10,288 bases of DNA from Pyrinomonadaceae bacterium (GTDB lineage: Bacteria; Acidobacteriota; Blastocatellia; Pyrinomonadales; Pyrinomonadaceae): the NCBI GenBank assembly GCA_014379075.1, contig JACMMN010000416.1, forward strand, positions 1 through 10,288, written 5' to 3'. Under the pieces are notes generated by a model that was not told the origin of the DNA, made no database searches, and saw only the letters and a list, made by a program, of their open reading frames with translations. Each line of letters opens with the position of its first letter. The stretch's first letter is position 1. The translations under genes were made by a program, and so were the position numbers. This document shows, in pieces, positions 1-5,992 of the stretch.

Positions 1-179
1 TGGTAGAAAAACTCTTCGCCTTCGTCCCAGTGGTAATCCTTACGCGAATTGGGGCCGCCGACAACCATTACGATAAAATCACCATCGTCGTAAACGCACT
101 GGTTGCCGACCGGCGGTTTGAGCAAATGCCGGTGCTCGTCGATCCACTGTTTGAAATTGAAAGGGCTTCGTATAGGCAT
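1..179 (-). CDS. nbaC: 3-hydroxyanthranilate 3,4-dioxygenase (N-terminal part, cut by window edge)
   Basis: Only the first 59 codons are inside the window; the gene continues past the left edge. The protein starts MPIRSPFNFKQWIDEHRHLL and carries the family's front half of the metal site: R46, H50 and E56 in the stretch GGPNSRKDYHWDEGEEFFY. These correspond, with an offset of one, to the substrate arginine and the first two iron ligands (His, Glu) of the Cupriavidus enzyme. The third ligand lies outside the window. The enzyme is a cytosolic Fe(II) cupin that opens the ring of 3-hydroxyanthranilate with O2 to give 2-amino-3-carboxymuconate semialdehyde. That product feeds either quinolinate/NAD synthesis or, after decarboxylation, the 2-aminomuconate branch whose enzymes are encoded upstream here. 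There is no clear Shine-Dalgarno sequence. The gene is 92 bp downstream of the DUF1697 gene, with a hairpin between, so it may have its own promoter; an ATTGTA (minus strand TACAAT) at 203-208 is a weak -10 candidate. Confidence 0.9.
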   Translation of the reverse strand, partial: MPIRSPFNFKQWIDEHRHLLKPPVGNQCVYDDGDFIVMVVGGPNSRKDYHWDEGEEFFY

Positions 180-264
180 CGTAAATATCCGAACGAATGA
201 AAATTGTAGAGATGACGTACCGCTCCAAAAGTTATCAGATCTCGAAATCGATCAGTTCGAATTT

Positions 265-292
265 AAAAAGATCATATCTCAGTGATCTTTTT
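265..292 (-). terminator. Perfect 10-bp hairpin over the DUF1697 stop codon, possible terminator
   Basis: Positions 265-274 (AAAAAGATCA) and 283-292 (TGATCTTTTT) are exact inverted copies around an 8-nt loop. Read on the minus strand, the stem covers the last codons and the TGA stop of the DUF1697 gene and ends in a run of five T before AAATTC, which resembles an intrinsic terminator. The stem has only four G/C positions on each side pair set (GATC core), so its strength is doubtful. Because the A and T tracts are part of the stem, it looks the same in both directions. Confidence 0.45.
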
Positions 293-799
293 CACCGTCC
301 GCCAATTCCTCGCCGTTGCGGGAATCTTCAGCTTCTTATCAATAAAACCTTTCCCAAGTACGCTGTCGATAATGCTGATGCGAAGTAAATAAAATATTTC
401 GCGGCCGCGCACGGCTATCTTTTCGTTTTCGCTATTATGGGTCTGCAATATCGCTTCTTGGTCTTCCGACAAAAATTCGCGAAGAAATATAATGTGTAGG
501 TCCTTATCGTTCTCAAACTGACCCACGAATGGATTGTTCTCGATCAAACCAACGATCTCATCCATCGAACGCACCATCACGGAAATATCGAAATCAAAAT
601 CTTTTTTGATAGCGTCATGTATCCTTTCCGCCAGTTCATTGTCGACGGTTTTTGCGGTTTCAAATATCAGGTTGCCGCTATTGATGTAACTTTTGACATT
701 CTCAAATCCGAGCGAGCCAAGCGTCGCCCGGAGCATCTCCATCTTTATCATGTTCCTGCCGCCGACATTTATGCCGCGCAACAGTGCCACGTATTTCAT
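272..799 (-). CDS. DUF1697 family protein
   Basis: This 175-residue protein has the family's usual length and signature opening, MKYVALLRGINVGGRNMIKM, followed by a GFENVKSYINSGNLIF segment and the typical C-terminus with PATARNWRTV. DUF1697 proteins are small, cytosolic and of unknown biochemical function; no catalytic residues can be assigned. The ATG overlaps the stop of the alcohol dehydrogenase gene as ATGA (796-799). There is no Shine-Dalgarno sequence, so translation probably depends on re-initiation after the upstream gene. A degraded second copy of the same gene lies at 1957-2204, on the other side of the alcohol dehydrogenase gene. The family assignment is secure; any role in the surrounding pathway is only suggested by position. 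Confidence 0.9.
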   Translation of the reverse strand: MKYVALLRGINVGGRNMIKMEMLRATLGSLGFENVKSYINSGNLIFETAKTVDNELAERIHDAIKKDFDFDISVMVRSMDEIVGLIENNPFVGQFENDKDLHIIFLREFLSEDQEAILQTHNSENEKIAVRGREIFYLLRISIIDSVLGKGFIDKKLKIPATARNWRTVKKITEI

Positions 800-1848
800 T
801 GGTCGCTGAAAGACTGCATGTCGATCACAAACCGATAGCGGACGTCCGATTTGATCGTCCGTTCGTAGGCTTCAGGAACGCGATCCATTGTGATCACCTC
901 GACATCGGAAAAAATGCCGTGCTCTGCACAATAATCGAGCATTTCCTGTGTTTCGGGGATGCCGCCGATGCCGGAGCCGGCGAGTATGCGGTTGTTCGAT
1001 ATAAGCGAAAATGCACTTACCGCCGCCGGGTCTTCGGGAACACCGACGAGGACCATCGATCCGTTCAATTTCAGCAACGCGAGATACATATTCAGGTCGT
1101 GCGGAGCCGAAACAGTGTCGATGATGAAATCGTAAGCCGAGGTCAAGGCCTTCAGATTTGCCGGATCTTTCGTAACGACAAAATCATCTGCTCCGAGTGC
1201 TTTCGCATCCGCTTCTTTCGACGGCGAAGTGCTGAAAACCGTTACATTCGCTCCCATAGAGGCGGCAAATTTTACGGCCATGTGACCCAATCCGCCTAGC
1301 CCGATCACACCGACCTTTTGGCCGGGGCCGACCTTAAACCGCCGGATCGGCGAATACGTCGTTATGCCCGCGCAGAGAAGCGGAGCCACTCCCGCAAGGT
1401 TTTCGTCGGACGCGATCTGCAAGGCGTAATCCTCATCAACGACTATATTTGTCGAATATCCGCCGTAGGTCGGCGTCGATTCGTCCATCTCCGTTCCGTT
1501 ATAGGTAAATGCGCAATGAACCGTGCAGCACTGTTCGAAACCCTGTTTGCACGGGTCGCATTTCCGACAGGAATCGACGAAACAGCCGACGCCGGCAATG
1601 TCACCCGTTTTGAATTTCGTCACGCCGCTGCCGACTTTCGTAACGCGTCCGACTATCTCATGCCCCGGAACCATTGGATAGATCGAATTTTTCCATTCGT
1701 TTCTCGCCTGGTGGATGTCCGAATGACAAATACCGGCGTACTGAATATCGATAAGAATGTCTTGCGGCCCGAGATCGCGCCGCTCAAAATTGAAAACCTC
1801 AAAATCTGAATCCTGCCCTTTGACCGCATAGCCTTTTGTTTCGATCAT
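796..1848 (-). CDS. Zinc-dependent alcohol dehydrogenase, cinnamyl-alcohol/YahK-type
   Basis: This 350-residue medium-chain dehydrogenase belongs to the group of broad NADPH-dependent aldehyde reductases/alcohol dehydrogenases. Catalytic zinc ligands are C41 (GICHSD), H63/E64 (PGHE) and C159 (LLCAG). The structural zinc loop has C94, C97, C100 and C108. The Rossmann motif GLGGLG is at 183-188, followed by a VFSTSPSK turn of the type that accepts the 2'-phosphate of NADP, so NADPH preference is inferred. The family interconverts aldehydes and alcohols in the cytosol; the substrate here cannot be read from sequence. AGGGG (complement at 1856-1860) sits 7 nt before the ATG and supports this start. 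The 3' end overlaps the DUF1697 gene by 4 bp. The gap to the upstream RidA gene is 357 bp: 248 bp of it is a pseudogene and about 108 bp remains as possible promoter space. Confidence 0.93.
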   Translation of the reverse strand: MIETKGYAVKGQDSDFEVFNFERRDLGPQDILIDIQYAGICHSDIHQARNEWKNSIYPMVPGHEIVGRVTKVGSGVTKFKTGDIAGVGCFVDSCRKCDPCKQGFEQCCTVHCAFTYNGTEMDESTPTYGGYSTNIVVDEDYALQIASDENLAGVAPLLCAGITTYSPIRRFKVGPGQKVGVIGLGGLGHMAVKFAASMGANVTVFSTSPSKEADAKALGADDFVVTKDPANLKALTSAYDFIIDTVSAPHDLNMYLALLKLNGSMVLVGVPEDPAAVSAFSLISNNRILAGSGIGGIPETQEMLDYCAEHGIFSDVEVITMDRVPEAYERTIKSDVRYRFVIDMQSFSDQ

Positions 1849-1893
1849 AATTATGCCCCTTTTGTTTCTTCTTAACTTTTCGCAATTATCCGG

Positions 1894-1918
1894 CGGCCGA
1901 ATATGGCCGATCGCGATC
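1894..1918. promoter_or_regulatory. Palindromic elements upstream of the alcohol dehydrogenase gene
   Basis: Two inverted repeats lie side by side in the only non-coding space before the dehydrogenase. CGGCC (1894-1898) pairs with GGCCG (1905-1909) around a 6-nt loop, and GATCGCGATC (1909-1918) is a perfect 10-bp palindrome. On the minus strand a GATAAT, five of six matches to a -10 box, lies between them and the start codon, but no good -35 box is at the right distance. They could be an operator for local control of the dehydrogenase/DUF1697 pair, or chance. This is inference from symmetry and position only. Confidence 0.25.
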
Positions 1919-1956
1919 CGTGTCCTTAAACAAACTGCAAAACAGCAGCCGAAGGT

Positions 1957-2204
1957 TTACGACGCGGCAATCTCGACGATCTTTTCGCAGTTCTAATATT
2001 CCTTGCCGTGGCAGGCGTTTCGATCTTTGAACTCAGTTTATCATCAGATGTCTTAACTGTTTCAATATGACATTTCCGCGCTGATGCAGATTTTTGACAC
2101 TTTCAAAGCCAAAGTCCCCCGGTAACTCGCGACCGTAGCTTTTTTCTATCTGAATCATATTGTACGCCGACTTATATGGAGCGAAGAAATGCCGTGTATT
2201 TCAT
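1957..2204 (-). pseudogene. Degraded DUF1697 gene (frameshifts, stop, internal deletion)
   Basis: The space between the RidA and alcohol dehydrogenase genes encodes scrambled pieces of a second DUF1697 protein. ATG at 2204 starts MKYTAFLRSI (intact copy: MKYVALLRGI) and hits TAA at 2172-2174. The next frame gives NMIQIE (intact NMIKME) and GFESVK...GNVI (intact GFENVK...GNLI) at about 2161-2066. A third frame gives ETVKTSDDKLSSKI (intact ETAKTVDNELAERI) at about 2063-2022 and then jumps directly to ETPATARN (intact KIPATARN). A further shift gives CEKIVEIAAS and a stop at 1957. Roughly 95 residues of the middle are missing, so 248 bp remain against 528 in the intact copy. The pieces are in family order on one strand, which chance would not produce. 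The start lies 1 bp after the RidA stop, so the gene was once tightly coupled to RidA. Confidence 0.85.
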
Positions 2205-2205
2205 C

Positions 2206-2625
2206 TCAATTAATTGTCGCTATCACTTTTAGCTCGATGGCGATCGGCGTCGGTAGTTTGTTCACCTCAACGGTCGTACGGCACGGTTGATTGTCATGAA
2301 AATATTCGGCATAAACACGATTATACACCGCGAAATCGTCCCTCATATTGGTGAGAAAAACAGTGACATCGACGATCTTGTCCCATGACGAGCCGGCTTC
2401 GTCCAAGATATACCGCACATTCTGAAAAACCGACCGGCACTGCGTTTCGATGTCATACGAAACGATCCCGCCGCTTTCGTTTAATTCCACACCCGGGATC
2501 TTCTTCGTTCCACGCTCTCGCGGCCCAACGCCTGATAGAAACAAAAGGTCACCTACCCGCCGCGCATGCGGGTAAAGCCCGACCGGTGCTGGGGCTTTGG
2601 AAGAGATGATGCGATCGCCGTTCAT
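2206..2625 (-). CDS. RidA/YjgF-family protein, probable 2-aminomuconate deaminase
   Basis: This is a 139-residue RidA-fold protein. It opens with a YPHARRVGDLLFLSG strand, has the central SVFQNVRYILDEAGSSWDKI helix region, and ends with CRTTVEV (R116, the conserved carboxylate-binding arginine) and IELKVIATIN with E131. The pattern of PHARR near the start and LPTP before the last strand resembles 2-aminomuconate deaminases (NbaF/AmnD type, about 140 residues) more than generic RidA enamine deaminases. That enzyme turns 2-aminomuconate into oxalocrotonate plus ammonia. A semialdehyde dehydrogenase and a 3-hydroxyanthranilate dioxygenase in the same run support this reading. The open frame extends upstream to 2862, but that would overlap the peptidase gene by 161 bp and add non-family residues, so ATG at 2625 is chosen; it has no clear Shine-Dalgarno sequence. 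Generic enamine/imine deaminase is the alternative. Confidence 0.85.
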   Translation of the reverse strand: MNGDRIISSKAPAPVGLYPHARRVGDLLFLSGVGPRERGTKKIPGVELNESGGIVSYDIETQCRSVFQNVRYILDEAGSSWDKIVDVTVFLTNMRDDFAVYNRVYAEYFHDNQPCRTTVEVNKLPTPIAIELKVIATIN

Positions 2626-2644
2626 AAAATGTGAGTTGGATTTT

Positions 2645-2658
2645 CCTGCTTCTGCAGG
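2645..2658. repeat. Short hairpin between peptidase T and RidA genes
   Basis: CCTGC (2645-2649) and GCAGG (2654-2658) form a 5-bp G/C-rich stem with a 4-nt loop in the 76-bp spacer. This is the longest spacer among the genes from dCTP deaminase to RidA. On the minus strand it is followed by AAAA, not T, so it is not a terminator in the coding direction. It may affect transcript processing or be chance. Confidence 0.25.
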
Positions 2659-2701
2659 CCTCTTTGCAACGCGATGCCGACTAAAGTTGGAACCCGAAAC
2701 G

Positions 2702-4018
2702 TTATTTCGATTTCTCAGCCCAGATCTGCACAAGATTGACCAGGGCTTCGGTTGATTTTTCCAAGCCTCTGCGCGAGTTAAATTCGAGCTTACCGTGAAA
2801 GTTATGCCCGCCGGTGAAAAGGTTCGGCGTCGGCAAATTTCTAAACGTGAGATTCGAGCCATCGGTTCCGCCGCGTATCGGCCTGAGCTTTGCGCTTACT
2901 CCGGCACGCTTCGCCGCTTCGATCGCGTTATCGGTCAATTCAGGAAAGTTTTTCAGCACTTCCTTCATATTCAGATAGCCGGTCGCTACGTTCATCGCGA
3001 TCTTTACATCGGGAAATTTCGCCTGGGTCTGTGCGATCAGTTTTTTTAATACGGCTTCCTGTGCTTCGAGGCCGCTGATGTCGAAATCACGCAGCAGAAT
3101 TTTTACGGTCGAAGTCTCGATGTCGAGTGTTCCATTATAAGGATGGATAAAGCCCACGCGGCCTTCCGTCGTTTCCGGACGATTCGGCACGTTTTTAGGA
3201 AACTGTGAAAGGAAATCCGCAGCCGCGTAGCTTGAATTGACTAGAATGTTTTTCGCCGTTCCAGGATGCGTCGATTTTCCGCTGAATGTAACGGTCGCTG
3301 TGCGGGCCGACCATGTTTCGTTTGAAATATCACCGAGTTCGCCGCCATCGACCGTGTAAGCGAACTTCGCCCCGAAGCCCTCGACATCGAATTTATCGAT
3401 GCCGCCGCCGACCTCTTCATCCGGCGTAAACGCAATTGCGATGTTTCCGTGCTTAATATTCGGATTCTGTTTCAACGTATCGATCATCGTCATTATCTCG
3501 GCAATTCCAGCCTTGTCGTCCGAACCGAGCAGGGTCGTCCCGTCCGCCGTAATAATGTCGTCGCCGATCAAATTTTTGAGTCCGGGATTCTGTGCGACCG
3601 AAATGATCTGCGTCTTATCATTCGGCAAAACAATGTCACCGCCTATGTAATTCTTATGAATGATTGCATTGACGTTCGCCCCTGAAACCGCCGGCGAAGT
3701 GTCCATATGCGCGATAAACCCAATCGTCGGCACCTTCGAATTATCCGCCAGATTTCCCGGAACCATCGCATAAACAATGCCCCATTCGCTCATGCGAACA
3801 TTCTGAGCACCCAAATCCTTCAGTTCTTTTTCCAAAATCCTCGCCAGATCGAGCTGCTTCTTCGTACTCGGCGGCGCAGGCTGGTCCTCCGCCGACTGCG
3901 TATCGATCTTCACATAACGCAGAAATCGGTCCATCGCAGATTCGGTAGGCGGCTTTTGCTGCGCCGGAAGGGTCGAGAATAAAACGAGCGCATAGAAAAA
4001 CGTAAACAATATTTTCAT
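2702..4018 (-). CDS. pepT: Peptidase T-like M20 metallopeptidase with signal peptide
   Basis: This 438-residue protein of the M20B tripeptidase family has all the metal-site motifs: H104 and D106 in AHMDTSPA, the bridging aspartate in LLGSDDKAG (167/168), E201-E202 in FTPDEEVGGG (general base and ligand), D224 in YTVDGG, and the C-terminal His in GGHNFHGK (405/408). PepT removes the N-terminal residue from tripeptides using two zinc ions. Cytosolic PepT is usually about 410 residues; here an extra N-terminus, MKILFTFFYALVLFSTLPAQ, looks like a signal peptide, so export to the periplasm is inferred. AGGAAA (complement at 4024-4029) lies 5 nt before the ATG. The gene starts 15 bp after the DUF4440 stop, in an operon-like row. 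The location suggests that small peptides are cleaved outside the cytoplasm before uptake. Confidence 0.92.
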   Translation of the reverse strand: MKILFTFFYALVLFSTLPAQQKPPTESAMDRFLRYVKIDTQSAEDQPAPPSTKKQLDLARILEKELKDLGAQNVRMSEWGIVYAMVPGNLADNSKVPTIGFIAHMDTSPAVSGANVNAIIHKNYIGGDIVLPNDKTQIISVAQNPGLKNLIGDDIITADGTTLLGSDDKAGIAEIMTMIDTLKQNPNIKHGNIAIAFTPDEEVGGGIDKFDVEGFGAKFAYTVDGGELGDISNETWSARTATVTFSGKSTHPGTAKNILVNSSYAAADFLSQFPKNVPNRPETTEGRVGFIHPYNGTLDIETSTVKILLRDFDISGLEAQEAVLKKLIAQTQAKFPDVKIAMNVATGYLNMKEVLKNFPELTDNAIEAAKRAGVSAKLRPIRGGTDGSNLTFRNLPTPNLFTGGHNFHGKLEFNSRRGLEKSTEALVNLVQIWAEKSK

Positions 4019-4033
4019 AATCTTTTCCTAACT

Positions 4034-4507
4034 TTATGGTTTCAAGTACGAAAAATGATCGGCCACTATCAGCCAACGACCCTTTCGCAAGGCCCATATT
4101 GTCGTACATCGTTCAGTTATGTCGAACGGTTTACCGCTTCGCGTTCCTCGAAACCGAATAGTTGCATGGTCAATCGCAACTTCGTCGTTGAGAATCCTTA
4201 CCTTCTGATCTTTGTATTCGACCGTATCAATCTTCACAGATTTCGCGCGGTCAACGTAAGTTGCGAGGTCTTCTTGTTTGGTGTAAACCTTACCCACTTC
4301 GTCGGCGACAAGATAATCATCCGCCACGATGCTTGCGATAGAAGCCGCGTCGTTTCTCCGGATCATGTCGGTGTAAGCTCGACCGAGCGTGGCAATACTT
4401 TCTACGAGTTTTCTGTTTTTAGGCGACGAATCATTTAGGGAAGCCTGTGCCCCAATGGATATCGAGCCAAGAATCAGGAATGCTCCCGCGAAAACCAATT
4501 CCTTCAT
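4034..4507 (-). CDS. Secreted SnoaL/DUF4440-like NTF2-fold protein
   Basis: This is a 157-residue protein. Residues 1 to about 21 (MKELVFAGAFLILGSISIGA, then QA) form a signal peptide, and the rest fits the NTF2/SnoaL-like cone fold. An N-terminal helix contains AYTDMIRRNDAASI, then ADDYLVADEVG, a middle VRILNDEVAIDHATIRFRG strand pair, and a final W-x-L-R-KGRW-x-IVADHFS strand typical of DUF4440. Family members range from enzymes to ligand-binding pockets, so no reaction can be assigned. The frame is open to 4543, which would overlap the dehydrogenase gene by 16 bp; ATG at 4507 is preferred because it starts the signal peptide and has a strong ribosome-binding site (4515-4521). It sits 20 bp after the aldehyde dehydrogenase and 15 bp before peptidase T, so it is probably co-transcribed with both. 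Confidence 0.82.
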   Translation of the reverse strand: MKELVFAGAFLILGSISIGAQASLNDSSPKNRKLVESIATLGRAYTDMIRRNDAASIASIVADDYLVADEVGKVYTKQEDLATYVDRAKSVKIDTVEYKDQKVRILNDEVAIDHATIRFRGTRSGKPFDITERCTTIWALRKGRWLIVADHFSYLKP

Positions 4508-4514
4508 AAATTTA

Positions 4515-4521
4515 TCACCTC
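4515..4521 (-). promoter_or_regulatory. Strong Shine-Dalgarno that fixes the DUF4440 start
   Basis: On the minus strand this reads GAGGTGA, 7 nt before the ATG at 4507. It is one of the best ribosome-binding sites in the window and selects that ATG over the upstream in-frame start at 4543, which would begin inside the aldehyde dehydrogenase gene. Confidence 0.8.
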
Positions 4522-4527
4522 GAACTA

Positions 4528-5970
4528 TTAGATCTTTACACATACATTCTTCTCTTCCGTAAAAAACTTCAATGCCTCGAATCCGCCTTCGCGGCCGATA
4601 CCGGAGTCTTTCATTCCGCCGAATGGTGTTCGCAGGTCGCGGAGGAGCCAGCAGTTTATCCAGATGATGCCGGAATCGAGAGCGGCGGCGATGCGGTGTG
4701 CGCGTGAAAGATTTTCCGTCCAGACGGTTGCTGACAGGCCATATTTAACACTGTTTGCGTAGCCGAGAACTTCTTCCTCTGTGTCAAACGGCATTATCGA
4801 AACGACCGGGCCGAAGATTTCTTCCTGGTTTGTGCGGCAACTGTGTGAGAGGCCTTCGATAACGGTGGGTTCGATGAAATATCCGTCGGAGCAGCGGCCT
4901 TCGAGATTGACCTGATTTCCGCCTGACAGGATCGTGCCGCCTTCTTCTTTCGCCAGTCCAATGTATGAAAGAATCTTTTCCATATGCGGCTTGGAAACGA
5001 CCGCTCCGATTTTTGTCGATTCTTCCAATGGGTCGCCGATCTTTAGCTTCGATGCACGGGCGACAAAATCCGCTTTGAACTTTTCGTATATCGGCCGCTC
5101 GACGAAAATCCGCGAACCGCACAGGCAAATCTGCCCCTGATTCGAGAAAGAGGAACGCAACGTCGTCGCGAGCATTTCGTCGTAATTACAATCGGCGAAA
5201 ATGATATTCGGATTTTTGCCCCCGAGTTCGAGCGACAGCTTTTTGAACATCGGAGCAGCGATCCGGGCAATGTCCTCGCCGGTTTTCGTGCCGCCGGTGA
5301 AAGAGATTGCTTTGATTTCTGGATGAGCGACGATTGCCGCACCTACTTTCGGGCCAAGGCCGTGAACGATATTCAGAACGCCGGGCGGCAAACCGGCTTC
5401 AATACACAGTTTCGACAATAAATAAGCCGTCATCGGGGTAATTTCGGAAGGCTTCGCGACAACGCAATTGCCCGATGCGATAGCTGGTGCGATCTTCCAA
5501 GTAAATAAGTAAAGCGGCAGATTCCACGGCGAGATACATCCGACGACGCCGAGCGGTTGGCGCAGCGTGTAATTTATCGCCTGTCCGACGGTCTCGTGCG
5601 ATTCGTTCGCCGTGTGCATCGCGGCGGTCGCATAAAAGCGAAAATTGCTCGCCGCCCGCGGAATGTCCATCACTTTCGCAAGCGAAAGCGGTTTGCCGTT
5701 ATCAATCGATTCGGCTTCGGCGAGCGAACTGAGATCGCGTTCGATCAATGCAACCAGCCGCATCAAAATCTCAAACCGCTGTTCCGCCGGTGTCCGTGAC
5801 CACGCCGGAAAAGCCGCTTTTGCCGCTTCGACCCCACGTTCGACATCCGCCGCATCCGAATCGGGGATTAGCGAATAGATAAGTCCCGTTGCGGGATCGT
5901 AGTTGTCCAGATACCCACCCGAAGCTGGTTGCACCAATTCTCCGCCGATGTAATTTTTTATCTTCAGCAT
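4528..5970 (-). CDS. Aldehyde dehydrogenase, probable 2-aminomuconate-6-semialdehyde dehydrogenase
   Basis: This 480-residue NAD-dependent aldehyde dehydrogenase has the oxyanion asparagine N150 (SPWNLP), catalytic base E248 (LELGGKNP) and nucleophile C282 (GQICLCGSR). The C-terminal NCWLLRDLRTPFGGMKDSG and KNVCVKI segments match the ALDH8A1/NbaE group, which oxidises 2-aminomuconate or 2-hydroxymuconate semialdehyde. R111 (NFRFYA) and R444/R447 (RDLR) are candidates for the two arginines that hold the substrate carboxylate in the Pseudomonas enzyme; this alignment is by eye. The reaction gives 2-aminomuconate and NADH, which fits the RidA protein and dioxygenase in the same run. The first ATG (5970) is preferred over a TTG one codon earlier. 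The gene lies 22 bp after the P1 peptidase and 20 bp before the DUF4440 gene. 2-hydroxymuconate semialdehyde dehydrogenase of a catechol meta-pathway is the main alternative. Confidence 0.9.
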   Translation of the reverse strand: MLKIKNYIGGELVQPASGGYLDNYDPATGLIYSLIPDSDAADVERGVEAAKAAFPAWSRTPAEQRFEILMRLVALIERDLSSLAEAESIDNGKPLSLAKVMDIPRAASNFRFYATAAMHTANESHETVGQAINYTLRQPLGVVGCISPWNLPLYLFTWKIAPAIASGNCVVAKPSEITPMTAYLLSKLCIEAGLPPGVLNIVHGLGPKVGAAIVAHPEIKAISFTGGTKTGEDIARIAAPMFKKLSLELGGKNPNIIFADCNYDEMLATTLRSSFSNQGQICLCGSRIFVERPIYEKFKADFVARASKLKIGDPLEESTKIGAVVSKPHMEKILSYIGLAKEEGGTILSGGNQVNLEGRCSDGYFIEPTVIEGLSHSCRTNQEEIFGPVVSIMPFDTEEEVLGYANSVKYGLSATVWTENLSRAHRIAAALDSGIIWINCWLLRDLRTPFGGMKDSGIGREGGFEALKFFTEEKNVCVKI

Positions 5971-5992
5971 CAATAAAAGTACCGAAATTCTA

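Noticed and set aside
784..1299. 171-codon open frame on the plus strand
   Set aside because: It is antisense to the well-supported alcohol dehydrogenase gene; its arginine- and histidine-rich translation resembles no family and it has no ribosome-binding site.
1318..1809. 163-codon open frame on the plus strand
   Set aside because: This is also a shadow of the alcohol dehydrogenase gene, with no recognisable domain.
2626..2862. N-terminal extension of the RidA gene to 2862
   Set aside because: It would overlap the end of the peptidase T gene by 161 bp, the added residues fit no RidA protein, and the ATG at 2625 gives the normal family length.
3741..4109. 122-codon minus-strand frame across the peptidase T start
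   Set aside because: It overlaps peptidase T and DUF4440 in another frame, with no family features.
4055..4438. 127-codon plus-strand frame opposite the DUF4440 gene
   Set aside because: It is antisense to a gene with a signal peptide, a strong ribosome-binding site and a recognisable fold; the translation has no family features.
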